Under the pieces are notes generated by a model. That model was not told the DNA's origin. It was given only the letters and a program-made list of their open reading frames with translations, and did not search any database. A stretch of 64,000 nucleotides of DNA, from assembly GCA_017435665.1 (NCBI GenBank), contig JAFSEP010000053.1, positions 44,852-108,851 on the forward strand, in the 5' to 3' direction. Shown here piece by piece: positions 41,280 to 48,763 of the stretch. Position 1 is the first letter of the stretch. Each line of letters starts with the position of its first letter. The translations under genes and the position numbers were made by a program. The DNA comes from Clostridia bacterium (GTDB taxonomy: Bacteria > Bacillota > Clostridia > Oscillospirales > Acutalibacteraceae).

Positions 41280-42485
41280 TTAACCGATAAATCTTCTCAT
41301 AAGTGACGGGCCTTCTTCAATGAAATTGCCCGTTGCTTTTGCTGTTTCCTCGTTAATTGTCTCAACACCTGCGATTTCGCCCTGCTTGTGATAAATCATA
41401 TAGGGTACAGGATCGCTTGCGTGAGTCATTGTTACAATGGGAGTGGGATGGTCGGGACAGATGAGGATTTTATAATCGTCATATTTTTCAAGTCCCTCAA
41501 GAATAATGGGAAGCACACGGCTGTCAATAAGTTCGATTGACTTAACCTTATTTTCCGGCTCGTTTCTGTGACCGCATTCGTCGGGAGCTTCAAAGTGAAC
41601 GTAAACGAGGTCGCTGCCGTTTTCAAGCTCTTTGATTGCCTGTCTTGCCTTGCCCTCAAAATTGGTGTCAATATATCCCGTTGCACCTTCTACGTCGGGA
41701 ACACTCATATTTGCGCTCAGACCGATACCCTTGAGAAGGTCAACGGCTGAGATGATGCTGCCCTTGATGCCGAAGGTTTTTTCAAAATCCTCAAGTGCAG
41801 GCTTGCTGCCTTCGCCCCAGAGCCAGATTGAGTTACCGGGACGCTTGCCCTCAGCAATTCTCTTAACGTTGACGGGATGATTTTTCAGCACGTCATAGCT
41901 CTTTTTCATCATATCAATAAGTTCTTTTGCATTTTCTGACTTTGTCAGATAGGGACCTACAACCTTGCCGCTTATATCGTGAGGAGGAGTGGGTGAGCCC
42001 AGGTCTGTTGTACCGCCGTGCCATACGAGGCAGTGTCGGTAGCTTACACCGCTGTAATACTTATAGGTTTCGTTGCCGAAGGCCTCCTCAACAGCCTTGA
42101 TAAGCTCAGCTGCTTCAGCAGTTGAAATATCGCCTGCCGAATAGTCAACCATTGTCTTATCCTCGTATTTTTCTTCATCAGAAAGAGTAACCACATTGCA
42201 GCGAAGAGTGATGTCATCGTCAGCAAGGTTTACGCCTATGCTGACAGCCTCAAGAGGTGAACGGCCTGTGTAGCACACCTTGGGGTCATAGCCGAGAACG
42301 CTCAGGTTTGCAACGTCGCTGCCGGGCTTGAGACCGGGAGCAACGGTTCTTACGAGACCAACCTCTCCTTTTGAAGCGAGAGCATCAAAGTTGGGCTTGC
42401 TTGCCACCATCATAGGTGTCTTTCCGTCAAGTGCCGGTACGGGATAGTCAGCCATACCGTCGTATAACAAAACAACATATTTCAT
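41280..42485 (-). CDS. apgM: Cofactor-independent phosphoglycerate mutase, archaeal (apgM) type
   Basis: A 401-residue enzyme of the alkaline phosphatase superfamily. Family members interconvert 3- and 2-phosphoglycerate in glycolysis using two metal ions and a serine intermediate. The N-terminus VVLLYDGMADYP carries the first metal ligand Asp9, and GLKPGSDVANLSVLGYDP (about 51-68) holds the nucleophile, probably Ser56. The later metal-site motifs are VHFEAPDECGHRNEP, LICPDHPTPI and THASDPVPY. Length and motifs match the apgM/COG3635 group. A close relative in this group has been proposed as a homoserine kinase in bacteria with threonine genes nearby; none are seen here, so mutase is the better call. 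AAAGGAG lies about 9 bases before the ATG. It is transcribed divergently from pncB. Confidence 0.85.
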   Translation of the reverse strand: MKYVVLLYDGMADYPVPALDGKTPMMVASKPNFDALASKGEVGLVRTVAPGLKPGSDVANLSVLGYDPKVCYTGRSPLEAVSIGVNLADDDITLRCNVVTLSDEEKYEDKTMVDYSAGDISTAEAAELIKAVEEAFGNETYKYYSGVSYRHCLVWHGGTTDLGSPTPPHDISGKVVGPYLTKSENAKELIDMMKKSYDVLKNHPVNVKRIAEGKRPGNSIWLWGEGSKPALEDFEKTFGIKGSIISAVDLLKGIGLSANMSVPDVEGATGYIDTNFEGKARQAIKELENGSDLVYVHFEAPDECGHRNEPENKVKSIELIDSRVLPIILEGLEKYDDYKILICPDHPTPIVTMTHASDPVPYMIYHKQGEIAGVETINEETAKATGNFIEEGPSLMRRFIG

Positions 42486-42518
42486 GTCGGAGTCTCCTTT
42501 GATTTGATTTTTTTATTT

Positions 42519-42547
42519 AGTTTAATATATATAGCCGGATTTGTCAA
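42519..42547 (-). promoter_or_regulatory. Promoter of apgM
   Basis: On the minus strand TTGACA (42547-42542) and TAAACT (42524-42519) are 17 bases apart. It lies back to back with the pncB promoter. Confidence 0.6.
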
Positions 42548-42557
42548 TGAAATAATA

Positions 42558-42586
42558 TTGATAAATTAATTTTTCGGTGCTATAAT
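42558..42586 (+). promoter_or_regulatory. Promoter of the pncB-rluA operon
   Basis: TTGATA (42558-42563) and a perfect TATAAT (42581-42586) are 17 bases apart. Transcription near 42593 gives a leader of only about 15 bases, barely including GGAAGGAG. Confidence 0.75.
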
Positions 42587-42607
42587 TAACCGGAAGGAGT
42601 TGATAAT

Positions 42608-44059
42608 ATGAGCAATACATTATCGTCAAGAAACCTGACAATGCTCGTTGACTTTTATGAGTACACTATGGCAAACGGTTATTTCGCCAACGGAATGAAG
42701 GATACCGTTGCCTATTTCGATATGTTTTTCAGACGTGTGCCTGACGGCGGAGGCTTTGCTATTATGGCAGGTCTTGAGCAGGTTATCGAATATCTTGAAA
42801 ATCTCAGCTTCAGTGAGGAGGATCTGGAGCTTTTCAGGCGTCACGGCTTCAGAGAGGACTTTATTCAATATCTGAAGAATTTCAAGTTTGAGTGCGACGT
42901 CTGGGCTATTCCTGAGGGTACCCCGATTTTCCCCGGTGAGCCTCTGATAAAGGTAAGAGGTCCTGTTATTCAGGCTCAGATTATTGAAACTATGATACTT
43001 CTTGCCATAAATCACCAGAGCCTTATTGCAACCAAGGCAAACCGTATTGTCCGTGCTGCAGAGGGCAGAGCAATTATGGAGTTCGGCTCAAGACGTGCTC
43101 AGGGCTTTGACGGTGCAATTTACGGTGCAAGAGCAGCTTACATCGGCGGTTGTTCGGGAACGGCCTGCGTAATTGACGAGCGAGACTTCGGTGTTCCTGC
43201 TCTGGGAACAATGGCTCACAGCTGGGTTCAGCTTTTCGGTGACGAATATGAGGCATTCTGCGCTTACGCAAACGAATACCCCCACGACTGCACATTGCTT
43301 ATTGATACATATAATGTTCTCAAATCCGGTCTTCCCAACGCCATAAGAGCCTTCAACGATGTTGTTGTGAAAAAAGGCTTCAGACCCAAGGGTGTCAGAA
43401 TTGACAGCGGTGACATAACCTATCTTTCAAAGAAGTGCCGTAAGATGCTTGACGATGCAGGCTTCCACGATTGTAAAATTGTGGCTTCAAACTCGCTTGA
43501 CGAATATATCATAAGAGATATGCTCATTCAGGGGGCTCAGGTTGACTCCTTCGGTGTGGGTGAGAGACTTATCACGGCTTCTTCATCTCCCGTTTTCGGC
43601 GGAGTGTATAAGATAGTGGCCGTTGAGGAAAACGGTGTAGCTGTGCCCAGAATCAAGCTCAGCGAAAACGTGCAGAAGATTACAACTCCCTGTGCTAAAG
43701 AGGTCTGGAGGCTTTACGACAACTGGACAGGTAAGGCTATCGCCGACGTGCTGACCCTTGAGGGTGAAGAAATTGACGACAGCGAGGATTACGAAATCTT
43801 CGATCCGGATTATACCTGGAAGCGTAAGATTGTTACTGATTTCACTGCAAAGAAGCTCCTTGAGCCGGTGTTTGTAAAGGGCAAGAGAGTATATCCCTGC
43901 TATAACATAAACACCATCAAGGATTACTGTGCAAAGCAGGTCAATACACTCTGGGATGAAGTTAAGCGTTTTGAAAATCCGCATAAGTATTATGTTGACC
44001 TTTCCCAGAAGCTCTGGGACGAAAAGAACGAGATGCTTAAAAAGGCAAACGTTAAATGA
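42608..44059 (+). CDS. pncB: Nicotinate phosphoribosyltransferase
   Basis: A 483-residue enzyme that joins nicotinate and PRPP, with ATP, to form nicotinate mononucleotide, the entry step of NAD salvage in the cytoplasm. The N-terminal LVDFYEYTMANGYF (about 13-26) and FFRRVPDGGGFAIMAGLEQ are typical. EFGSRRAQGFDGAIYGARAA is cut by the family's substrate-site Arg pair near 162-163. GTMAHSW carries the phospho-accepting His204, and GVRIDSGDI (about 262-270) is the phosphate-binding strand. Length fits the bacterial long form. GGAAGGAG precedes the ATG. The last four bases overlap the start of the pseudouridine synthase gene, so the two are translationally coupled. Confidence 0.93.
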   Translation: MSNTLSSRNLTMLVDFYEYTMANGYFANGMKDTVAYFDMFFRRVPDGGGFAIMAGLEQVIEYLENLSFSEEDLELFRRHGFREDFIQYLKNFKFECDVWAIPEGTPIFPGEPLIKVRGPVIQAQIIETMILLAINHQSLIATKANRIVRAAEGRAIMEFGSRRAQGFDGAIYGARAAYIGGCSGTACVIDERDFGVPALGTMAHSWVQLFGDEYEAFCAYANEYPHDCTLLIDTYNVLKSGLPNAIRAFNDVVVKKGFRPKGVRIDSGDITYLSKKCRKMLDDAGFHDCKIVASNSLDEYIIRDMLIQGAQVDSFGVGERLITASSSPVFGGVYKIVAVEENGVAVPRIKLSENVQKITTPCAKEVWRLYDNWTGKAIADVLTLEGEEIDDSEDYEIFDPDYTWKRKIVTDFTAKKLLEPVFVKGKRVYPCYNINTIKDYCAKQVNTLWDEVKRFENPHKYYVDLSQKLWDEKNEMLKKANVK

Positions 44060-44925
44060 GAAGGCTTGAATATATAATTCCCGAAGAATTCGACGGAGAA
44101 AGAGTGCAGAATTTTCTCAGAGGAGGAGTACACCTTTCTCTGAGGCTTCTCAGGTCACTCAAAAGGGTGGAAAACGGCATAGAGCTTAACGGTGAACACG
44201 TCAGAACTGTGGATATTATCCATAAGGGTGACGTGCTGACACTTAATATCCCCCAAGAGGAGGGAGCTGTGGCTGTAAGCGGAATAAGGCTGAACGTTAT
44301 CTATGAGGATGAGGATATCCTGATTGTGAACAAGCCGCCCATGCTTCCCGTTCACGAGTCCCACAATCATCAGGGTGACACTCTTGCAAACGCCGTAAGC
44401 GCATACCTTAACGAAAAGGGTAAATCCTCGGTGTTCAGGGCAATCGGCAGGCTCGATATGGGCACCTCGGGACTTGTGGTATGCGCACTGAATCAGTACT
44501 GCGCAAGCAGGCTTTCGGGTAAAATTGAAAAAGAATATCTCGCTGTTGCAACGGGTGAGTATACGGGCTGCGGAACTATTGATGCCCCCATATACAGACC
44601 CGATCCCCTGAAAACAACACGCTGTGTTGACGAAAGGGGAGACAGGGCGGTAACCCATTATGAAAGCCTGAAAAGCGGAAACGGAATGTCTCTTCTCAGA
44701 ATTAGGCTTGAGACCGGCAGAACACATCAGATAAGGGTGCATTTTGCAAGTCTGGGAACACCGCTTGTGGGTGACTATCTTTACGGCAAGACCACCGAAC
44801 GCTTCAATCATCAGCTTCTCCATTGCCATAAAGTGAGCTTTGTTCATCCCGTTACAAAAGAAAGAATTGAATGCATCGGTGATATGCCCGAGGATATGGC
44901 GACCTTTGCAGAGGAACAGATATGA
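44056..44925 (+). CDS. RluA-family pseudouridine synthase
   Basis: A 289-residue enzyme that isomerises uridine to pseudouridine in ribosomal or transfer RNA. An S4-like RNA-binding domain occupies about 10-65. The catalytic domain begins near VIYEDEDILIVNKPPMLPVH (about 81-100) and has the catalytic Asp134 in AIGRLDMGTSGL. LETGRTHQIRVHFASLGTPLVGD completes the active site, with the usual RTHQIR motif. It resembles the RluD/RluA branch, but which uridine it modifies cannot be told. Its ATG overlaps the pncB stop (ATGA). Confidence 0.9.
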   Translation: MRRLEYIIPEEFDGERVQNFLRGGVHLSLRLLRSLKRVENGIELNGEHVRTVDIIHKGDVLTLNIPQEEGAVAVSGIRLNVIYEDEDILIVNKPPMLPVHESHNHQGDTLANAVSAYLNEKGKSSVFRAIGRLDMGTSGLVVCALNQYCASRLSGKIEKEYLAVATGEYTGCGTIDAPIYRPDPLKTTRCVDERGDRAVTHYESLKSGNGMSLLRIRLETGRTHQIRVHFASLGTPLVGDYLYGKTTERFNHQLLHCHKVSFVHPVTKERIECIGDMPEDMATFAEEQI

Positions 44926-44927
44926 AA

Positions 44928-44955
44928 AAATCCCGCTTCCTGAGAAGCGGGATTT
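44928..44955. terminator. Bidirectional terminator between pncB-rluA and the first peptide gene
   Basis: AAATCCCGCTT (44928-44938) and AAGCGGGATTT (44945-44955) form an 11-base stem. The A run before it becomes a T run on the minus strand, so it is strongest for the leftward peptide gene, whose stop lies 13 bases away. It also closes the rightward operon. Confidence 0.82.
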
Positions 44956-44968
44956 GTTTACATCCTGA

Positions 44969-45058
44969 TTATGCGGGGATCTTGTTGATCAGGTTTGAGA
45001 AGAGCTGCATAAGAGCATCCCAAAGGTGAGCAAAAAGTGCCTTGATATCTTCTAACAT
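44969..45058 (-). CDS. Small amphipathic peptide, 29 residues
   Basis: A complete short gene: ATG at 45058-45056, 29 sense codons, and TAA at 44971-44969. AAAGGAG lies about nine bases before the start. Its own promoter (45096-45124) and terminator (44928-44955) bracket it. The peptide starts MLEDIKALFAHLWDAL and ends LINKIPA. Hydrophobic residues fall at 2, 5, 8, 9, 12, 13, 16, 20, 23, 24 and 27, the spacing of one continuous amphipathic helix. There is no signal peptide or Cys. It shares LEDIKAL with the peptide encoded next to it. The size and amphipathic pattern recall phenol-soluble modulins or small membrane-active peptides, but I find no direct match. Secretion, toxicity or regulation are all possible. 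Confidence 0.7.
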   Translation of the reverse strand: MLEDIKALFAHLWDALMQLFSNLINKIPA

Positions 45059-45095
45059 TGCGAGAAACTCCTTTCTTCCTTATTTTGTTAATTAT

Positions 45096-45124
45096 ATTCT
45101 ACACCAAGCATTAGGAAAAATCAA
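45096..45124 (-). promoter_or_regulatory. Promoter of the 29-residue peptide gene
   Basis: On the minus strand TTGATT (45124-45119) and TAGAAT (45101-45096) are 17 bases apart, about 38 bases before the ATG. Confidence 0.6.
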
Positions 45125-45179
45125 TAGAATAAAGACGAAATGAAAAGTTTTCTGATAAATTTTATTAAGTTTGTTTTAA

Positions 45180-45216
45180 AAAAGTAATCAGTCTGCAAAC
45201 ACATTCTTGCAGACTG
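45180..45216 (-). terminator. Terminator of the 34-residue peptide gene
   Basis: CAGTCTGCAA (45189-45198) and TTGCAGACTG (45207-45216) form a perfect 10-base stem with an eight-base loop. On the minus strand a T-rich run follows (ATTACTTTTTT). It lies 9 bases after the peptide stop. Confidence 0.8.
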
Positions 45217-45225
45217 ACTTCTTAA

Positions 45226-45330
45226 TTATACGTTGATTTCAATGTCACCGATTTTTGAGAAAAGCATATCCTTGAGAGCTTCAATAAGCTGCATAAGGAG
45301 AGCCTTGATATCTTCTAAAATTTTATCCAT
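45226..45330 (-). CDS. Small amphipathic peptide, 34 residues (paralogue)
   Basis: A complete short gene: ATG at 45330-45328, 34 sense codons, and TAA at 45228-45226. AAAGGAG lies about eight bases upstream. It has its own promoter (45361-45389) and terminator (45189-45216). The peptide begins MDKILEDIKALLMQLIEALK and ends GDIEINV. Hydrophobic residues at 4, 5, 8, 11, 12, 15, 16, 19, 22, 23 and 27 give one strong amphipathic helix. It shares LEDIKAL and the following MQL spacing with the 29-residue peptide, so the two are paralogues. There is no signal peptide and no Cys. Complete, separate expression signals around two similar tiny frames make chance unlikely. Function is unknown. Confidence 0.7.
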   Translation of the reverse strand: MDKILEDIKALLMQLIEALKDMLFSKIGDIEINV

Positions 45331-45360
45331 GATATTTTCTCCTTTCAATTATATACATTT

Positions 45361-45389
45361 ATTATATAACATATTATCGGAAAAAGCAA
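45361..45389 (-). promoter_or_regulatory. Promoter of the 34-residue peptide gene
   Basis: On the minus strand TTGCTT (45389-45384) and a perfect TATAAT (45366-45361) are 17 bases apart, about 30 bases before the ATG. Confidence 0.65.
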
Positions 45390-45469
45390 TATATGGAAAT
45401 CAAAAGAAACAATATCATCCTATGTGTCGATAAATAACATATAATTTTTATAAAATAAAGTGTTCCCCC

Positions 45470-45498
45470 TTGACTTTTGGGCGTTTTAACTGTAAAAT
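45470..45498 (+). promoter_or_regulatory. Promoter of the toxin-44-like gene
   Basis: TTGACT (45470-45475) and TAAAAT (45493-45498) are 17 bases apart, about 30 bases before the ATG at 45529. It diverges from the two peptide genes. Confidence 0.7.
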
Positions 45499-45528
45499 AT
45501 TTGTGAATAAGAATCCGGAGGTACAGAA

Positions 45529-46464
45529 ATGGAAAGACTCGTTTCTATTATACTTGCTCTCGTAACATACGTTACATCTTTATCAACTGCAATCCCTGCG
45601 CTCGTAAGCGACATTGAGGATAGCTTCTTAAAACATATTGTATGGATGGTAGATGAATCCGAAATCAGTGAAGTGGACTATGATGAAATCTATGCATTCC
45701 ATCAGGAGAACTATGTGCCTCTGCCCTCATTCGGTAAGCCGGAGAATTATCCCGACCTTACAGAGGATTACATAAAGCTTCTTGAAGATAACCTCAAGAT
45801 TGCAATGGAATGGAAGAAGGATCCCATTAACGGTCAGATCAATTTCTATAATGCAGTTAAGAACTTCGGTGTATGGGACTACAAGAGACCTGATGCTCAT
45901 CCCGATTGGCACAGCAAGACAAAGAACGGTTACTTCACAGCCTTCGGTGTTGTTATGAACTGGGAGGTTATCGGTAACATCAACTTTGCGTTTACAGGCG
46001 CTGCAGTCGGATTCTCCGAAAAGACAATTCTTACAGGCGGCGGTCTTGTAAATGTTATGGGCGGTAACGGTCGCTGGGATGAAATTAAGTATTACTTCGA
46101 CGATAAGGAAGATAACGACTGGATTACCTTCGGTATTGACCTCTATAAGTTCTATGATAAGGAATATGAGGACGAGTCATCAATGATAGACAATTTCCTC
46201 ACAATCGTTGACCCCAGAGTTATCGGCGGTTATATGATTCTCGATCAGGAAAGAGAAGCTAACGGAGGACAGTTCATTGTTCCCACCAAAGAGGAAATCA
46301 AGGGTGCTTTAGAGATTGTTATGGCTGAGTACGGACTTGAAATCGAATTGGATAGTATGTCCTACACAGAATTGCTTGAGCTTCTTAATGCTCTCGGAAT
46401 AAAGATACCTCAGCCTGAGGTTCCTCAGGATCCTGCAGAGCCTGAAATTCCGGTAATACAGTAA
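45529..46464 (+). CDS. Protein with a region resembling polymorphic toxin type 44
   Basis: A 311-residue protein with GGAGG eight bases before its ATG. Residues 4-27 are hydrophobic (VSIILALVTYVTSLSTAIPA) and could be an atypical signal peptide or membrane segment. Residues about 107-208 (NAVKNFGVWDYKR, GNINFAFTGAAVGFSEKTIL, GGGLVNVMGG, DDKEDNDWITFGIDLYKFY) have the order of motifs I associate with the Ntox44 domain: a GN-x-x-x-x-x-x-G-x-A-x-G-F-S core followed by D-x-x-x-D...GIDLY. That domain occurs at the ends of polymorphic toxins; here it stands without a long delivery region. Residues 228-290 are helical and the end is Pro/Glu-rich. No immunity gene is evident: ksgA follows. The toxin assignment is from remembered family pattern. 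Confidence 0.5.
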   Translation: MERLVSIILALVTYVTSLSTAIPALVSDIEDSFLKHIVWMVDESEISEVDYDEIYAFHQENYVPLPSFGKPENYPDLTEDYIKLLEDNLKIAMEWKKDPINGQINFYNAVKNFGVWDYKRPDAHPDWHSKTKNGYFTAFGVVMNWEVIGNINFAFTGAAVGFSEKTILTGGGLVNVMGGNGRWDEIKYYFDDKEDNDWITFGIDLYKFYDKEYEDESSMIDNFLTIVDPRVIGGYMILDQEREANGGQFIVPTKEEIKGALEIVMAEYGLEIELDSMSYTELLELLNALGIKIPQPEVPQDPAEPEIPVIQ

Positions 46465-46481
46465 ATTTTCAAAACTATTTT

Positions 46482-46519
46482 ACGGAAGACGCTTTCTTAG
46501 GAAGCTGTCTTCCGTGATT
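46482..46519 (+). terminator. Terminator after the toxin-44-like gene
   Basis: ACGGAAGAC (46482-46490) pairs with GTCTTCCGT (46506-46514), with additional CTT/AAG-type pairing in the loop, followed by GATTTTT. Confidence 0.75.
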
Positions 46520-46531
46520 TTTATTCTGCCC

Positions 46532-46560
46532 TTGAATATGCAGAGTGTGTGTGATAAAAT
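46532..46560 (+). promoter_or_regulatory. Promoter of ksgA
   Basis: TTGAAT (46532-46537) and TAAAAT (46555-46560) are 17 bases apart, 28 bases before the ksgA ATG. Confidence 0.65.
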
Positions 46561-46588
46561 ATATTCAAATAACCTTTGGAGGTTAAGG

Positions 46589-47440
46589 ATGAAAAATCTT
46601 TGTGATATAAACGTAATAAAAGATGTGATGACCCGTCACGGCTTTAATTTTTCCAAGGCACTCGGTCAGAACTTTATTGTCAACCCGTCGGTATGCCCGA
46701 GGATTGCAGAAATGGGCGGTGTAGATGAAAACACCGGCGTTATTGAAATCGGTGCAGGTGTTGGTGTGCTTACCGCCGAGCTTGCAAAGAGAGCAAAGAA
46801 GGTTGTGTGCATTGAAATTGACAGCAGACTTCTCCCCGTGCTTGATGAGACCCTTGCAGAATTTGATAATATTGAAATCGTCAACGAGGATGTGCTGAAG
46901 GTTGACCTGCATAAGCTGATTGAAGAAAAGTTTGCCGGTATGCGTGTTGTGGTCTGTGCTAATCTGCCCTATTACATAACATCTCCCATTATTATGATGC
47001 TTCTGGAAAGCAATCTGCCGATTGAAAGCGTGACGGTAATGGTGCAGAAGGAGGCGGGGGACAGACTCTGCGCTAAGGTGGGGTCAAGAGATGCAGGCGC
47101 AGTTACGGTTGCAGTTGACTATTATGCACGTGCAACGAAGCTGTTTGATGTTTCAAGAGGCTCCTTTATGCCCTCTCCCAAGGTTGACAGTATGGTAATA
47201 AAGCTCGAGCTGAGGCAGGAAAAAATGTTTGAGCTGAGTGATGAAAAGAAATTCTTCCGTCTTGTGAAAGCAGCATTCGGTCAGAGACGTAAGACAGCCT
47301 CCAATTCTATATCCTCGGGAATGGGCTTGCCCAAGTCAGACGTTATAGCTGCCCTTGAAAGAGCAGGCTTTGATGCAAACGCCAGAGCTGAGAAATTCAC
47401 AATGGAGGATTTCAGAAGGCTCTGTGAAGAAATACAGTAG
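46589..47440 (+). CDS. ksgA: 16S rRNA (adenine1518/1519-N6) dimethyltransferase
   Basis: KsgA (RsmA) transfers four methyl groups from S-adenosylmethionine to two adjacent adenines in helix 45 of 16S rRNA late in small-subunit assembly. I choose the ATG at 46589, behind TTTGGAGG and a promoter, rather than a GTG at 46514, which would put 25 unlikely residues upstream and start inside the preceding terminator. The resulting 283 residues show the family motifs: KALGQNFIVNP (about 23-33), the SAM-binding VIEIGAGVGVLTAEL (about 51-65), CIEIDSRL, and the catalytic NLPYYITSPI (125-134). FGQRRKT lies in the C-terminal domain. It is a single-gene unit with the rpsF operon downstream. Confidence 0.94.
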   Translation: MKNLCDINVIKDVMTRHGFNFSKALGQNFIVNPSVCPRIAEMGGVDENTGVIEIGAGVGVLTAELAKRAKKVVCIEIDSRLLPVLDETLAEFDNIEIVNEDVLKVDLHKLIEEKFAGMRVVVCANLPYYITSPIIMMLLESNLPIESVTVMVQKEAGDRLCAKVGSRDAGAVTVAVDYYARATKLFDVSRGSFMPSPKVDSMVIKLELRQEKMFELSDEKKFFRLVKAAFGQRRKTASNSISSGMGLPKSDVIAALERAGFDANARAEKFTMEDFRRLCEEIQ

Positions 47441-47492
47441 GAACGGATGATATCTGCCCTCTCTGTGATAAGAATAAAATATTGCAAAACCC

Positions 47493-47521
47493 TTGACAAT
47501 TATTGGGTTTGCTGATATAAT
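47493..47521 (+). promoter_or_regulatory. Consensus promoter of the rpsF operon
   Basis: A perfect TTGACA (47493-47498) and perfect TATAAT (47516-47521) with 17 bases between them, the strongest promoter seen in the window. This fits a ribosomal protein operon. Confidence 0.9.
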
Positions 47522-47527
47522 ACATCA

Positions 47528-47599
47528 GTCGCAAATATGTCAGGCGACGCCTTGCTCCGACTAACCGCCGGGGCCAAAGTCCAGAAGGAGGTGCTTAAA
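47528..47599 (+). promoter_or_regulatory. Likely S6:S18-binding leader of rpsF
   Basis: The leader of about 72 bases before rpsF is GC-rich, with GGCG/CGCC pairing and two CCG elements (in CTCCGACTAACCGCC near 47557-47571). In many bacteria the rpsF leader carries a CCG-containing hairpin bound by the S6:S18 complex for feedback control. Position and motif fit, but I have not matched the full consensus. Confidence 0.45.
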
Positions 47600-47884
47600 A
47601 TGGCTAACAACTACGAAACCATGCTTGTATTTTCAGTTGCAGATGGTGAGGAAAAGGTACAGGCTTTAGTTGAAAAGTTCAAGTCACTTATCGAAGCAAA
47701 CGGCACAGAGGTTGCTGTTGATGAATGGGGTAAGAGAAGACTTGCATATCCCATCAACTATCAGCCCGAAGGTTACTACATGCTTGCTACTTACGCAAGT
47801 GAGCCCAGCTTCCCGCTTGAGCTTGAACGTGTAGCTAACATTACCGAAGGTGTTCTTCGTTTAATGACAGTTAAGAAGGCATAA
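47600..47884 (+). CDS. rpsF: Small-subunit ribosomal protein bS6
   Basis: A 94-residue ribosomal protein that binds 16S rRNA together with bS18 on the platform of the small subunit. The start is the ATG at 47600 behind AAGGAGG; an in-frame ATG at 47537 lies in the leader RNA and is rejected. The sequence begins MANNYETMLVFSVADGEEKV and contains DEWGKRRLAYPINYQPEGYY, both typical. ssb and rpsR follow, the standard bacterial order. Lysine codons are mostly AAG, the same preference seen in the giant gene. Confidence 0.96.
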   Translation: MANNYETMLVFSVADGEEKVQALVEKFKSLIEANGTEVAVDEWGKRRLAYPINYQPEGYYMLATYASEPSFPLELERVANITEGVLRLMTVKKA

Positions 47885-47897
47885 GGAGGAAATTAAA

Positions 47898-48326
47898 ATG
47901 ATTAATAATGTCACTTTAATGGGCCGCCTTACAGCTGATCCCGAACTGAGAACAACTACCACCGGCAGAAATGTCACATCATTCTCAATTGCTGTTGACC
48001 GTAGCTTTGCAAGAGCAGGTGAAGACAGACAGACTGATTTCATCAACATCGTTGCATGGCAGCAGCAAGCAGACTTCGTTTGCCGTTATTTCAAGAAGGG
48101 CTCAATGATTGCTCTCACAGGTTCGCTTCAGACCCGTTCATATGAAGATAAGAACGGTAACAAGAGAACTGCATATGAGGTAGTCGCAAGAGAGTTCAGC
48201 TTCTGCGGCTCAAAGGCTGAAACAGGTGCTGCAGGTTCAATGCCCGCACAGGCTGCACCCGCATACCAGACAGCAAGCGCAGCAGACTTCGAAGAAATTC
48301 CCGACGACGAAGATTTACCGTTCTGA
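47898..48326 (+). CDS. ssb: Single-stranded DNA-binding protein
   Basis: A 142-residue SSB that coats single-stranded DNA during replication and repair. The OB-fold domain (about 1-105) starts MINNVTLMGRLTADPELR and includes FINIVAWQQQADFV and KGSMIALTGSLQTRSYEDK. A short flexible linker rich in Ala, Pro and Gln follows. The acidic tip DDEDLPF is the canonical docking site for partner proteins. AAGGAGG lies upstream. It sits between the genes for its two ribosomal partners, as usual. Confidence 0.96.
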   Translation: MINNVTLMGRLTADPELRTTTTGRNVTSFSIAVDRSFARAGEDRQTDFINIVAWQQQADFVCRYFKKGSMIALTGSLQTRSYEDKNGNKRTAYEVVAREFSFCGSKAETGAAGSMPAQAAPAYQTASAADFEEIPDDEDLPF

Positions 48327-48359
48327 GAACGCAACTAAAATTACAAGGAGGTTAAACTC

Positions 48360-48611
48360 ATGGCATACGATAAGAACGAAAGACCGAATCGCCCCAACAG
48401 AAAGCCTCGCAAGAAGGTTTGCGCTTTTTGTGCAGATAAGGTTGAGGTTATCGACTACAAGGATGTAGCAAAGCTCAGAAAGTTCACTTCTGACAGAGCT
48501 AAGATCCTTCCCCGTCGTGTAACAGGTACATGTGCACGTCACCAGAGAGAGCTTACAACAGCTATCAAGCGTGCTCGTCAGGTTGCATTACTTCCCTATG
48601 TAAGCGACTGA
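48360..48611 (+). CDS. rpsR: Small-subunit ribosomal protein bS18
   Basis: An 83-residue ribosomal protein, partner of bS6. It has a basic N-terminus and the conserved core [20 protein letters not shown] followed by [30 protein letters not shown]. The pattern CAFCADK plus CARH suggests the zinc-binding form of S18; zinc-free paralogues lack these residues. AAGGAGG precedes the ATG. It is the last gene of the operon. Confidence 0.95.
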   Translation: MAYDKNERPNRPNRKPRKKVCAFCADKVEVIDYKDVAKLRKFTSDRAKILPRRVTGTCARHQRELTTAIKRARQVALLPYVSD

Positions 48612-48628
48612 TAAAAAGAAAATTTTTC

Positions 48629-48660
48629 TCCCGCCTCATTGAGGCGGGATTTTTCTTTTT
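48629..48660 (+). terminator. Terminator of the rpsF-ssb-rpsR operon
   Basis: TCCCGCCTC (48629-48637) pairs with GAGGCGGGA (48641-48649), followed by TTTTTCTTTTT. Confidence 0.9.
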
Positions 48661-48728
48661 AAGATATACAAAAATAAGGAATGTGCACAAAGCGTACGAC
48701 ACTTTTTATAAAAAATATATAAAACTTA

Positions 48729-48757
48729 TTGAAATCTTTATTAAAAAATGATACAAT
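48729..48757 (+). promoter_or_regulatory. Promoter of the first Cys-rich secreted-protein gene
   Basis: TTGAAA (48729-48734) and TACAAT (48752-48757) are 17 bases apart. The layout is the same as at the paralogous gene downstream (55240-55268). Confidence 0.7.
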
Positions 48758-48763
48758 TGCTAT

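Noticed and set aside
46514-46588. Upstream GTG start for ksgA
   Set aside because: It lies in the preceding terminator and before the promoter; the ATG at 46589 has the ribosome binding site.
47537-47599. Upstream ATG start for rpsF
   Set aside because: It lies in the leader RNA without a ribosome binding site, and the conserved bS6 N-terminus starts at 47600.
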